45,418 nucleotides of DNA from Rickettsia typhi (GCA_945862455.1 CAMAXU010000013.1:1-45418), one strand, 5' to 3'. Numbered from the stretch's first letter, positions 17,636 to 25,717 are shown. Notes: a model not told the origin generated them from the letters alone. A program made the numbers and translations.

Positions 17636-17908
17636 ATGTCACAAGCAAAACTTCCAAAAACAGCTGCTGCTGGAATTGATCCAAAACAACATATAGTTAA
17701 TATTGTAATGACTGATGGAACCAAGTTTCAAATTTTTACCACTTGGGGCAAAGAAGGCGATACTCTAAAATTAGACGTTGATCCAAAAAATCATCCAGCT
17801 TGGCACGATAAAGCTCAAAACTTCGTTAACGCAAGCAACGAAAGACTTACTAAATTCAAAAGCAAATTTGGTAATTTTGATTTTGTCGGCGGAAATAAAG
17901 CTGAATAA
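17636..17908 (+). CDS. rpmE: 50S ribosomal protein bL31
   Basis: A large-subunit protein bridging 50S and 30S. The 90 residues hold the bL31 core IVMTDGTKFQIFTTWGKEGDTLKLDVD, then NHPAWHDKAQ and a C-terminal TKFKSKFGNFDF. The N-terminal extension and the lack of the zinc-binding CxxC pair are as in alphaproteobacterial, zinc-independent L31. The spacer upstream (17395-17635) must contain its promoter and that of the divergent M23 gene, but no convincing boxes were recognised. The next gene starts 2 bp after its stop. Confidence 0.9.
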   Translation: MSQAKLPKTAAAGIDPKQHIVNIVMTDGTKFQIFTTWGKEGDTLKLDVDPKNHPAWHDKAQNFVNASNERLTKFKSKFGNFDFVGGNKAE

Positions 17909-17910
17909 AA

Positions 17911-18636
17911 TTGTCTAAAAAAAATTCTCGCCCAATACTTTGTTTAACGGGCTGGGGTCAAAAATTTGATTCGCTGGAAACTATTTTCAGCGAATCTTTT
18001 TTTGACCCTTTTTTTGTGTCTTCTTTTGACTATTTTGCTTTCGATAATGTTGAAAAACTTTTTTCTGAAATTGCTGCACAAAAATTAAATCCCGAAATTC
18101 TTGTAGGCTGGAGCCTTGGCGGACAAATAGCCATACGCTTGATTGAACAAAGAATCCTCAATCCCAAACTATTAATTTTAATCGCACCACCTTTTCAAAT
18201 GCTAAAAGACAGCCGCGTTCACGCTGGAATGTCACAAAATTCCTTTGATGAATTTTACAGAAATTTTGTCAAAGCTCCCACTCAAACGCTGAAACAATTT
18301 TCAATTTTAACTGCAATGAATGATCGCAGCGCCAAAGAAATTGCCAGAACTCTCGATATTAATGATAAAAATTTTGCCCAATTAAAATTTTGGCTTGAAG
18401 AATTAAGTCGTTTTTCCTGTTTTGATGTAGATTTCTCAAACATGCCGCGAACTCTTTTTTTTCAAGGCGCGGGAGATATGATTGTTCACGCTTCACAAGC
18501 AGAATATTTTAAAGAAAAAATAAAAAATTTTCGTTTAGAAATTTTTCAAAATTGTGGTCACGCGCCACATTTGAGCGATATTTTGAAGTTTAGAGATTTG
18601 GTTGTTGAGGAAATTAGCGAAATATCTGATCTTTAA
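17911..18636 (+). CDS. Alpha/beta-hydrolase, BioH-like esterase
   Basis: A 241-residue alpha/beta hydrolase fold enzyme. The opening PILCLTGWGQ is the first strand and oxyanion region. The nucleophile elbow is GWSLGG (S68). D189 (QGAGDMIV) and H217 (NCGHAPHLSD) complete a plausible triad. GWSLGGQ and the small size recall BioH, the pimeloyl-ACP methyl ester esterase of biotin synthesis. No other biotin genes are nearby, so the substrate is not certain. The start appears to be TTG at 17911, two bases after the rpmE stop, because no upstream ATG fits and the first internal Met lies beyond the catalytic serine. Translation may depend on coupling to rpmE. It overlaps convergent comM by 4 bp. Confidence 0.75.
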   Translation: MSKKNSRPILCLTGWGQKFDSLETIFSESFFDPFFVSSFDYFAFDNVEKLFSEIAAQKLNPEILVGWSLGGQIAIRLIEQRILNPKLLILIAPPFQMLKDSRVHAGMSQNSFDEFYRNFVKAPTQTLKQFSILTAMNDRSAKEIARTLDINDKNFAQLKFWLEELSRFSCFDVDFSNMPRTLFFQGAGDMIVHASQAEYFKEKIKNFRLEIFQNCGHAPHLSDILKFRDLVVEEISEISDL

Positions 18637-20147
18637 ATTTTGCGGCGATAAGAGATTGCTTCCAGCAAATGATTTTTATTAATTTTTTCTGATTCTTCCA
18701 AATCTGCAATAGTTCGCGCAACCCTTAAAATTCTGGTTATTCCACGCATTGAACTTTGCATTTTTTGCACCGAATTTTGCAGAATTTTTTGCGATTCGTC
18801 ATCAAGTTCGCAAAATTTTTCTAAAATTTTACCATCAATTCGTGAATTTATTTTTGGTGAATTTTGCATTTCTATTTCACTTTCATATCTTTTTTTCTGC
18901 AAGTTTCGCGCCCTTAAAACTCTGGCTGCAACCACTTTTGAACTTTCACCTTTTTTCAAATTTCCCAGCCTAAAAATATCAACCTGCGCCACATTTATCG
19001 AAATATCGATACGATCTAAAAGTGGTCCAGAAATTTTATTTTTATAATCTTCTCCGCAAATCGGCGCTTTTTTGCACTCGCGCGCTCCATCGCCCAGATA
19101 ACCACAGCGACAAGGATTCATCGCCGTTATCAATTGAAAATTCGCTGGATAAGTTATGTGTGAATTAACTCGCGAAATACTGACATTTCCAGTTTCTAAA
19201 GGCTGGCGCAGTGAATCTAAGACTTGGCGTGGAAATTCTGCCAATTCATCCAAAAATAAAACCCCATTATGCGCCAAAGAAATTTCACCCGGTTTAGCTT
19301 TTGTTCCGCCACCAACCATTGCCGGCATTGAGCAAGAATGATGAACTTCGCGATAAGGTCGCGCTGTAATTAATTTTCCATCGATAATTTTTCCACTCAC
19401 GCTGTGAATCATATTTATTTCCAAAATTTCTTCTAATTCACAAGCTGGTAAAATTCCCGGCAAACGTGAAGCTAACATTGATTTTCCAGTTCCCGGTGGC
19501 CCAACCATTAAAAGATTATGTCCGCCAGCGGCAGCAATTTCTAAAGCGCGTTTTGGAATGTCTTGTCCTTTGACATCAAGTAAATCAGGATAATTTTTCT
19601 CTTCGACAATTCTGCTTGTTTCAGGACGAGCTAAAATTTGCTCACCTTTTAAATGATTAATTAAAGTCATTAAATCTGGCGCAGCAATAATTGGCAAATG
19701 TCCTGCCCAAGCTGCTTCGCGACCATTTTCTTTGGGACAAATAATTCCAGAATTTCTTTGATTGGCACCGATTGCAGCAGAAATTACTCCACTAACTGAA
19801 TTGATTGCGCCATCAAGCGAGAGTTCGCCAAGAACAAAAAAATCATCAATGTTTTCCTGAGATAAAACTCCAATTTCAATCATAATTCCAAGCGCGATCG
19901 CAAGATCAAAATGACTGCCTTCTTTTTGTAAATCGGCTGGCGCTAAGTTGACGGTGATTTTTTTATAAGGCCAAGAAAGTCCTGTAGAAGAAATTGCGGC
20001 GCGAACGCGCTCTTTTGATTCGCCAACTGCTTTGTCGGGAAGACCAACAATAGTGAAGCTGGACATTCCGGGTGAAATTTTTACCTGAACATCGATTACA
20101 GCGACATCGATTCCGATGAAGGAGAAGGTTTTTACTTTGGCTACCAT
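18633..20147 (-). CDS. comM: YifB/ComM-family AAA+ ATPase (Mg-chelatase-like)
   Basis: Members of this family (ComM in Haemophilus and Vibrio) are hexameric helicases for branch migration during natural transformation. The 504 residues begin MVAKVKTFSFIGID and have the N-terminal Lon-like/ChlI domain (GLPDKAVGESKERVRAA, LAPADLQKEGSHFDL). The AAA+ core has Walker A MVGPPGTGKSM and Walker B GVLFLDELAEF. NPCRCGY with further cysteines forms a probable zinc site, and the C-terminal domain contains RGITRILRVARTIADL. The ATG at 20147 matches the family start. The frame stays open to a further-upstream ATG at 20210, but that stretch contains the terminator-like hairpin after glnA. No other competence genes are in the window. 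Confidence 0.88.
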   Translation of the reverse strand: MVAKVKTFSFIGIDVAVIDVQVKISPGMSSFTIVGLPDKAVGESKERVRAAISSTGLSWPYKKITVNLAPADLQKEGSHFDLAIALGIMIEIGVLSQENIDDFFVLGELSLDGAINSVSGVISAAIGANQRNSGIICPKENGREAAWAGHLPIIAAPDLMTLINHLKGEQILARPETSRIVEEKNYPDLLDVKGQDIPKRALEIAAAGGHNLLMVGPPGTGKSMLASRLPGILPACELEEILEINMIHSVSGKIIDGKLITARPYREVHHSCSMPAMVGGGTKAKPGEISLAHNGVLFLDELAEFPRQVLDSLRQPLETGNVSISRVNSHITYPANFQLITAMNPCRCGYLGDGARECKKAPICGEDYKNKISGPLLDRIDISINVAQVDIFRLGNLKKGESSKVVAARVLRARNLQKKRYESEIEMQNSPKINSRIDGKILEKFCELDDESQKILQNSVQKMQSSMRGITRILRVARTIADLEESEKINKNHLLEAISYRRKI

Positions 20148-20185
20148 GGTGATGGCTGGTTTAGTTTGTGGTGAAAAAATATTTT

Positions 20186-20219
20186 GTCGGATTTTTGTGG
20201 ACGACCTCAAAAATCCGAC
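20186..20219 (-). terminator. Terminator-like hairpin after glnA
   Basis: GTCGGATTTTTG (20186-20197) and its exact complement (20208-20219) form a 12-bp stem with a 10-base loop, starting 16 bases after the glnA stop. Read on the minus strand, the stem is followed by AAAATATTTTTT. This would end the glnA transcript before comM and argues against a comM start at 20210. Confidence 0.6.
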
Positions 20220-20235
20220 TTAATAGCGCAGCTTT

Positions 20236-21654
20236 TTAATTGTTATAATACATTTCAAATTCTACTGGATGCGGAATTTGTTCGTAACGCTCAATTTCTT
20301 TCAACTTCAATTCAATATAAGCATCGATTTGATCGTTAGTAAATACACCGCCTTCAAGCAAAAATCCTCTATCTTTATCCAAAGCCATCAAAGCATCGCG
20401 CAGTGAACGAGCAACTGTTGGAATTTTTTTCAATTCTTTTTCCGGCAAGTGATAAAGATCCTGATTTTTTGGCTCACCTGGATGAATTTTATTTTTAATT
20501 CCATCAAGACCAGCCATCAAAAGTGCCGAGCAAGTTAAATAAGGATTTGAAGCTGGATCTGGAAAACGAGCTTCAATTCTGCGCGCTTTTTCGTTAGTAA
20601 CATGCGGAATGCGAATTGACGCTGAACGATTTTTTGCTGAATAAGCCAGCATTACAGGAGCTTCGTAACCTGCAACCAAACGTTTGTAGCTGTTAGTTGT
20701 GGCGTTTGAGAAAGCGTTAATCGCTTTGGCATGTTTGATGATGCCACCGATGTAATATAATGCTAATTCAGAAAGATTAGCATGAGAATTTCCCATGAAA
20801 AGATTTTGGCCATCTTTCCAGATTGACTGGTGAACGTGCATGCCCGAACCGTTATCAGCGTAGATTGGTTTTGGCATGAAAGTTGCAGTTTTGCCATAAG
20901 CTTGGCAAACATTGTGAATTACATATTTGAATTTTTGAATGTTATCTGCCGTTCCAGTTAAAGTGCTATATTTGAAACCGATTTCAAATTGAGCGTTGGC
21001 AACTTCGTGATGGTGCAAAAGTGGTATCAAGTCAACTTGACGCATAGTTTCAACCATTTCGCCACGTAAATCTTGACCAGAATCAATGGGAGACGGATCA
21101 AAATAAGCACCTTTTATTGGCGATCTGCGGCCCAAATTTCCACCTTCAATAATTTTTTTAGAATTGTGCGGAGCTTCTTCAGAATCAATTGAGTGCGAAA
21201 CGCCGTGAGTTCCAACATCAAAACGCACGTCATCAAAAACAAAAAATTCTGGTTCTGGTCCGAAATAAGCGACATCGCCAATTCCGCTTTGCTTCAAATA
21301 TTCTTCCGCTTTTTTAGCGGTGAATCTTGGGTCGCGATCATAACCCTTTCCGGTTGCTGGTTCAAAAACATCGCAAGTAATTACCAAAGTTGGTTGAGTT
21401 GCGAAAGGATCAACAAAAACTGTGTCTAGTTGTGGCATCAAAATCATATCTGAATCATTAACTTCTTTCCAAGCTGGAACAGAAGAGCCATCAAATGCCA
21501 CGCCTTTTAATAAGGCTTCTTCATCAACTTGATCAGCGCAGTGGCTGATGTGAAGCCATTTGCCATTATAATCAGAAAAACGAAAATCGATAAATTTAAT
21601 GTTGTTATTTTTGACCAAATCAAAAATAGCAGAAACGCCAGATGCCTTTGACAT
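20236..21654 (-). CDS. glnA: Glutamine synthetase, type I
   Basis: Makes glutamine from glutamate, ammonia and ATP as a cytoplasmic dodecamer. The 472 residues match GSI: FRFSDYNGKWLHISH and the latch-loop region DGSSVPAWKEVNDSDM at the N-terminus; FGPEPEFFVFD, GSGMHVHQSIW, RLVAGYEAPVM and NRSASIRIPH for metal and substrate binding. The tyrosine of the adenylylation site is present (Y401 in QDLYHLPEKE), so GlnE-type control is possible. glnB, glnE and ntr genes are absent from the window. The 5' region contains a long hairpin element (21720-21891) that could lie in the leader. It appears to be a single-gene transcript ending at 20186-20219. Confidence 0.96.
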   Translation of the reverse strand: MSKASGVSAIFDLVKNNNIKFIDFRFSDYNGKWLHISHCADQVDEEALLKGVAFDGSSVPAWKEVNDSDMILMPQLDTVFVDPFATQPTLVITCDVFEPATGKGYDRDPRFTAKKAEEYLKQSGIGDVAYFGPEPEFFVFDDVRFDVGTHGVSHSIDSEEAPHNSKKIIEGGNLGRRSPIKGAYFDPSPIDSGQDLRGEMVETMRQVDLIPLLHHHEVANAQFEIGFKYSTLTGTADNIQKFKYVIHNVCQAYGKTATFMPKPIYADNGSGMHVHQSIWKDGQNLFMGNSHANLSELALYYIGGIIKHAKAINAFSNATTNSYKRLVAGYEAPVMLAYSAKNRSASIRIPHVTNEKARRIEARFPDPASNPYLTCSALLMAGLDGIKNKIHPGEPKNQDLYHLPEKELKKIPTVARSLRDALMALDKDRGFLLEGGVFTNDQIDAYIELKLKEIERYEQIPHPVEFEMYYNN

Positions 21655-21719
21655 GCTTAGAGAAATTTTATGTTTTATATGAGAAAAAGGAACGACAGCG
21701 GATGTGTCGGTCGCATCAA

Positions 21720-21891
21720 AAACTGCTTAGTATCTTTTTTAGCCACAGATTTTTAGCCGCAGATTTTGACATATTTTTAGCGCTTTTTTGACAAAATTTT
21801 GACGAATATCGGAATATATTTGGAGAAATTTTGTCAAAAAATAAGCAAAAATAGAGCGAAGTCTGTGGCTAAAAAAGATGCTAAACAGTTT
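21720..21891. repeat. Long hairpin element, family C (172 bp)
   Basis: The outer arms 21720-21749 and 21862-21891 are 30 bases each and pair at 28 positions plus one G-T wobble. An inner stem of 16 perfect pairs is formed by 21784-21799 (TTTTTTGACAAAATTT) and 21826-21841. Between them the left side has ATATTTTTAGCG and the right side CAAAAATAGAGCGAAG. This echoes the internal-loop motif of the B and A families (CAAAAAGACGAAG). It lies about 66 bases upstream of the glnA start codon. Confidence 0.7.
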
Positions 21892-21964
21892 CTTAGGACG
21901 GGATCAACTTTTTAAAGTCAGGGCTTTCAAAAGTATAGAGGTTTTTTCGGAAATGTTGGTAAAT

Positions 21965-21998
21965 AAATCAATCTTTAGAAAGTTATCGATTGATTTTT
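21965..21998. terminator. Possible weak hairpin terminator
   Basis: AAATCAATC (21965-21973) pairs with GATTGATTT (21988-21996) around a 14-base loop, and two more T residues follow. It lies 45 bases before tRNA-Arg(UCU). Which transcript it would end is unclear. Confidence 0.25.
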
Positions 21999-22042
21999 CC
22001 AAGCGCCTTCTTAAAAAGCATGCCCTTCCAATTTTACAGCAG

Positions 22043-22119
22043 GTGCCCTTAGCTCAGCTGGATAGAGCAACAGCCTTCTAAGCTGTAGGTCAGACGTTCG
22101 AATCGTCTAGGGCACACCA
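22043..22119 (+). tRNA. tRNA-Arg (anticodon UCU)
   Basis: A full cloverleaf: acceptor GTGCCCT/AGGGCAC, D stem GCTC/GAGC, anticodon stem ACAGC/GCTGT around CTTCTAA with TCT, variable loop AGGTC, T arm AGACG TTCGAAT CGTCT, discriminator A and encoded CCA. It reads AGA, a frequent arginine codon in an AT-rich genome. Convergent yggS ends 19 bp downstream. Confidence 0.96.
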
Positions 22120-22137
22120 TCCGCTTTCGCTTGAAAG

Positions 22138-22815
22138 CTACAGCGCGAATTTCCGCTCTCCGAAAATTGCGGTTCCTACTCTTACATAATTTGCGCCGAG
22201 CGCGATTGCTTCTTCGAAATCTGAGCTCATTCCCATTGATAATTTTTCTAGGCTATTTTCGCGAGCAAGTTTGGCGAGTAAGGCGAAATAAGGCGAGGCA
22301 GATTCTCCGGCTGGCGGAATGCACATTAATCCAACAATATTTAAGCCGCATTCATCGCGGGAAAATTTTACAAAATCTTTTACTTTTTCTGGAGCAATTC
22401 CATTTTTTTGTTCTTCTTCGCCAATATTTACCTGAATAAAAATTTCGGGATTTTTATTTTTTTTGAGAATTTCTTTTTTTAAAACCAAAGCCAGTTTTTC
22501 GCTATCTAAAGTTTGAATAGAGTCAAACAAATCAACTGCTTGAGCTGCTTTGTTGCTTTGCAAATTTCCAATAAAATGTAATTTAATTTCTGGAAAATCT
22601 TTTTTGATTTGTGGCCATTTTTCTTCTGCTTCTTTGATATAATTTTCACCAAAAATATTGCAGCCAGCTTTAATCGTCTCGCGAATTTTTTCTTCCGAAA
22701 TTGTTTTTGAAACCGCAATTAAGTTGACTCTTGCAGCATCTCGACTGTAGATTTTACAAGCGCTTTTAATTTTATCCTTAATCAAAAATAAATTACGTTC
22801 TATCTGGTTTAACAT
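22138..22815 (-). CDS. yggS: YggS-family pyridoxal-5'-phosphate homeostasis protein
   Basis: A PLP-binding TIM-barrel protein of the YggS/PLPBP family, involved in B6 and amino-acid homeostasis, with no clear catalytic activity known. The cofactor lysine is K37 in LIAVSKTISEE. IFGENYIKEAEEKWP, LHFIGNLQSNK, GLMCIPP, LSMGMSSDFEEAI and VRVGTAIFGER are all family landmarks. The length of 225 is usual. Its start codon overlaps the start codon of the divergent thiE-like gene by two bases (CATG at 22813-22816). The two promoters must therefore lie inside each other's coding sequence. Confidence 0.92.
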   Translation of the reverse strand: MLNQIERNLFLIKDKIKSACKIYSRDAARVNLIAVSKTISEEKIRETIKAGCNIFGENYIKEAEEKWPQIKKDFPEIKLHFIGNLQSNKAAQAVDLFDSIQTLDSEKLALVLKKEILKKNKNPEIFIQVNIGEEEQKNGIAPEKVKDFVKFSRDECGLNIVGLMCIPPAGESASPYFALLAKLARENSLEKLSMGMSSDFEEAIALGANYVRVGTAIFGERKFAL

Positions 22816-23440
22816 GAATCAAAAAATTTGGTTTGAGATAAATAAATTTCCTTGTCCGCCGGTTTTTTTAACCGATCGCAAAAAAATTTCTGACTTTAAA
22901 ACAATCATTAAAAGCCTGCCAAAAAATTCTACGATCATCATTCGCGAATATGATTTGGATAAAAAATCACGCGAAGAATTTGCTCGAGAAATTATTAAAT
23001 TAGCCAAGCCGAGAACTCTGAAAATATTGATTGGAAAAGATATTTTACTGGCAAAAAAACTTCAAGCTGATGGCGTTCATTTCTCGGATTTTGATAAATT
23101 GCCGCTACAATTTTTAATCAAAAAATCTTTTCCGAAAAATTTTATTTTCAGCTTTTCCTGTCATTCTCTTAGGTCAATTTTAAGATCACAAAAATTAAAA
23201 CCCGACATGATTTTGATTTCACCAATTTTTCCAACTACCAGCCATGATTTTTCTCGTGGGAAGAAAAAAGAAATTGGTTTTAGAAATTTAGCAAAAATTG
23301 CTTTCAAAACCAAAAACTGCGATTATTTTTCGCGCAAAATTTTTGCACTTGGAGGCATTAATTCACAGAATATAAAATCGGTTAGAAAGCTTGGTATTTC
23401 AGGCTTCGCCGCTATTGATCTCTTTAAGGGAATTTCATGA
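22814..23440 (+). CDS. Thiamine-phosphate synthase (ThiE/TenI)-like protein
   Basis: A TIM-barrel protein of 208 residues resembling thiamine-phosphate synthase. The recognisable elements are PPVFLTDR at strand 1, KILIGKDILLAKKLQADGVHFSD, the SPIFPTTSH phosphate loop and the C-terminal FALGGINSQNI...GFAAIDLFKG. Between them the sequence is divergent and Lys-rich, and the residues that bind the pyrimidine diphosphate are not obviously all present. It may thus be a TenI-like relative rather than a true ThiE. No other thiamine genes are near. The start codon overlaps that of yggS on the other strand, and the stop overlaps manC by 4 bp (ATGA). Confidence 0.65.
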   Translation: MNQKIWFEINKFPCPPVFLTDRKKISDFKTIIKSLPKNSTIIIREYDLDKKSREEFAREIIKLAKPRTLKILIGKDILLAKKLQADGVHFSDFDKLPLQFLIKKSFPKNFIFSFSCHSLRSILRSQKLKPDMILISPIFPTTSHDFSRGKKKEIGFRNLAKIAFKTKNCDYFSRKIFALGGINSQNIKSVRKLGISGFAAIDLFKGIS

Positions 23441-24858
23441 AAATTACACCAGTTATACTTTCCGGTGGCTCGGGAACAAGATTATGGCCGATATCGCGCA
23501 GCCTTAACCCAAAACAGTTCTTAGATTTTTTTGGCGAACATTCTTTGTTTCAAAAAGCTGCTTTGAGAGTTAAAAACTCAGAAGACTTTCACGAGCCAAT
23601 TATTGTTTGTAACAATGAACACCGCTTCACTGCTGCAGAAGAATTGCAAAAAATTAACATCACTCCAAAATCTATAATTTTAGAACCAGTTGGGCGCAAC
23701 ACCGCTCCAGCAATTGCCATCGCTGCTCTCGATGTTATTGCAAGTCACGTCAAAAAAGATGATTTAATTTTGGTAATGCCGTCGGATCATATAATTCAAG
23801 ATGAAGAAAAATTTCTAGCACAGGTAAAAAAAGCCGCCAAAGCAGCAAATGACGAATATTTAGTAACTTTTGGTATTACTCCCGACAAGGCTGAAACCGG
23901 TTATGGCTATATCAAAAAAAATGAAGAATTATCTAAGTTTAAAGAAATTTTTATCGTTGAAAAATTCATAGAAAAACCAAATAAAAAAACCGCAGAAGAA
24001 TTTTTAAAAAGTGGCGAATATTTATGGAATAGCGGCATATTTATGTTCAAAGCTTCGACTTATCTTGAAACTTTGCAAAAATTACAAAATGACATGTTTT
24101 TGCGCTGCTGTAATGCTTACAATAAAGCAGTTCGTGATTTGGATTTTATTCGTCTTTTTGCAGAAGATTTTGAGAAATGTCTGAATATTTCCGTTGATTA
24201 CGCCATAATGGAAAAAGCAGAAAAAGTGGCTGTAACGCCAATTGACGTGGGTTGGTCTGATGTTGGATCATGGCAAGCAATTGCTGAAATCACCAAACAA
24301 GATGAAAATAAAAATAGCCTGATTGGCGATGTTTCAGTGGTTAAAACTAGAAATTGTTATATCAATTCTCGTAGCGGTTTAGTTGCTACAATCGGTGTTG
24401 AAAATCTGATTATTATTTCATTAAAAGACACGGTTTTGGTTGCCAATAAAAACAATTCTCAAGATGTGAAAGAATTATTTGAAATGTTGAAAAAACAAAA
24501 ACGCGACGAATGCCATTCTCACACTAAAGTTTTGCGTCCGTGGGGAAGTTTTGAAACCATTGATATTGCTGATCGCTTCAAAGTTAAAAGAATTACGGTG
24601 AAACCAAAATCTTCGCTTTCTCTGCAGATGCATAATCACCGCGCCGAACATTGGGTGGTGGTTAAAGGCACGGCACACGTGACTTGCGGCAGCAAAGAAT
24701 TTGTTATGACAGAAGATGAGTCAACTTATATTCCGGTTGGAAAAAAACATCGTTTGGAAAATAAAGGGCAAATTCCTTTAGAGTTGATCGAAGTGCAAAC
24801 TGGCGGCTACTTAGGTGAAGATGATATTATTCGTTTTAGTGATATTTACGGAAGATGA
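23437..24858 (+). CDS. manC: Bifunctional mannose-1-phosphate guanylyltransferase / mannose-6-phosphate isomerase
   Basis: Makes GDP-mannose for surface polysaccharides. The nucleotidyltransferase domain (about 1-345) opens with ILSGGSGTRLWPISR. It has EPVGRNTAPAIA, MPSDHII, FIEKPNKKTAEEFL and GWSDVGSWQAI. The C-terminal cupin domain (about 365-473) carries the type II phosphomannose isomerase motifs RPWGSFETID, PKSSLSLQMHNHRAEHWVVV and IPVGKKHRLEN...LIEVQTGGYLGEDDI. The 473 residues fit the fused AlgA/XanB type. It overlaps the thiE-like gene by 4 bp. The stop codon lies within a fragment of a family A hairpin repeat. manB and GDP-mannose-using enzymes are not in the window. Confidence 0.94.
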   Translation: MKITPVILSGGSGTRLWPISRSLNPKQFLDFFGEHSLFQKAALRVKNSEDFHEPIIVCNNEHRFTAAEELQKINITPKSIILEPVGRNTAPAIAIAALDVIASHVKKDDLILVMPSDHIIQDEEKFLAQVKKAAKAANDEYLVTFGITPDKAETGYGYIKKNEELSKFKEIFIVEKFIEKPNKKTAEEFLKSGEYLWNSGIFMFKASTYLETLQKLQNDMFLRCCNAYNKAVRDLDFIRLFAEDFEKCLNISVDYAIMEKAEKVAVTPIDVGWSDVGSWQAIAEITKQDENKNSLIGDVSVVKTRNCYINSRSGLVATIGVENLIIISLKDTVLVANKNNSQDVKELFEMLKKQKRDECHSHTKVLRPWGSFETIDIADRFKVKRITVKPKSSLSLQMHNHRAEHWVVVKGTAHVTCGSKEFVMTEDESTYIPVGKKHRLENKGQIPLELIEVQTGGYLGEDDIIRFSDIYGR

Positions 24859-24885
24859 GTCTGTCGCGTAATCAAATTTTTCTAA
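24857..24885 (+). repeat. Truncated family A hairpin repeat (left arm only)
   Basis: GAGTCTGTCGCGTAATCAAA followed by TTTTTCTAA matches the left arm and adjoining loop of the element at 45275-45418 with one deleted base and few substitutions; its first bases match the copy at 38420. The rest of the element is missing. The fragment includes the last bases of the manC stop codon and ends 3 bp before the ccmB start. Confidence 0.6.
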
Positions 24886-24888
24886 AAT

Positions 24889-25554
24889 ATGGCGACCTTC
24901 TTCATAATTTTCATACACGAACTTCAGATATCATTTTGTCATATCGGAAAAATTTTATCTAATTTTCTATTTTTCCTAATCTCCGTTGTAATTTTTACAA
25001 TAATCTCGCAGAATCAAGATAATCAAGACTCTACAACTTTTTATTCCATAACAATAATTTGGTTTTCTCTTCTTTCTTGTTTAATTTTTTCTGCTGCTGA
25101 ATTTTTAAAAAAAGATTTTGATGACGGAACAATTGAACAAATTTTAACTTCGGTTGAGAATTTTGAGATCTTTATTTTAGCAAAAATGTTGGGAAATTGG
25201 CTGATTTGTTGTTTGCCAATTTTAATTTCAATCTTTCCGCTTGGTGCTGTTATTGGCATCAACCATGATTTAACGGTAAAACTTTTTTGGTTAGTTTTTT
25301 TAGCGAGTCTGGCGATTAATTTTATTTCTACTTTTTGCGGAAGTCTTTCAACTCTAGGAAATTCAGCGCCAATGATTGCGGTGATTGCTTTGCCATTAAT
25401 TATTCCAGTAATTCTTTTGGCTTACAGCGGATTGATTGAAGGACAGCAGGAAGATTTTAAAATTCATTTTAAAATTCTGGGCGGTTTTTGTATTTTTATC
25501 GGATGTATTACGGTTTTTGCGACTTCTAAGATTGTCAAAATTGCAGCGGAATAA
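24889..25554 (+). CDS. ccmB: Haem exporter / cytochrome c maturation permease CcmB
   Basis: The membrane subunit of the CcmAB(CD) transporter used in system I cytochrome c maturation. The 221 residues form about six membrane helices. The CcmB landmarks are FSAAEFLKKDFDDGTIEQILTS (the soluble loop after helix 2), FILAKMLGNWL, and SLSTLGNSAPMIAVIALPLIIPVI, the conserved loop and helix. It starts 30 bp after manC, separated only by a repeat fragment. Its stop codon abuts the first family B element. The other ccm genes are not in the window, as in Rickettsiales where ccm genes are dispersed. Confidence 0.87.
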   Translation: MATFFIIFIHELQISFCHIGKILSNFLFFLISVVIFTIISQNQDNQDSTTFYSITIIWFSLLSCLIFSAAEFLKKDFDDGTIEQILTSVENFEIFILAKMLGNWLICCLPILISIFPLGAVIGINHDLTVKLFWLVFLASLAINFISTFCGSLSTLGNSAPMIAVIALPLIIPVILLAYSGLIEGQQEDFKIHFKILGGFCIFIGCITVFATSKIVKIAAE

Positions 25555-25717
25555 TATACCAAACTAAAAATCTATTGATCGCAGTAGCAAAGTATTTTTG
25601 AGGGAAAATTAAAACTTAAAAAAACTTGCTGTATCAATATACCGCTGGTTTTTTTAAGTTTTAATTTTTACCAAAAAGACGAAGCTAATGCGATCAATAG
25701 ATTTTTAGTTTGGTATA
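25555..25717. repeat. Long hairpin element, family B, copy 1 (163 bp)
   Basis: Perfect 28-bp terminal arms at 25555-25582 (starting TATACCAAAC) and 25690-25717. A perfect 21-bp inner stem pairs 25605-25625 with 25648-25668. The interior carries GTATTTTTGAGG on the left and TTTTTACCAAAAAGACGAAG on the right. The element begins on the base after the ccmB stop codon and shares a terminal TA with copy 2. With copy 2 it fills the 362-base space between ccmB and pccA. Confidence 0.85.

Larger units (their letters stand above)
21655..22042. other. Non-coding region upstream of glnA and before tRNA-Arg(UCU)
   Basis: 388 bases without a gene. It holds the glnA leader (with a short CGACA/TGTCG hairpin at about 21693-21709), the long hairpin element at 21720-21891 and an inverted repeat AAATCAATC/GATTGATTT at 21965-21998. 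The frame open across 21878-22081 runs through the hairpin arm and into the tRNA and is not a gene. The glnA promoter was not identified. Confidence 0.6.

Noticed and set aside
21878-22081. A 67-residue frame between glnA and tRNA-Arg(UCU)
   Set aside because: It runs through the arm of a hairpin element and into the tRNA.
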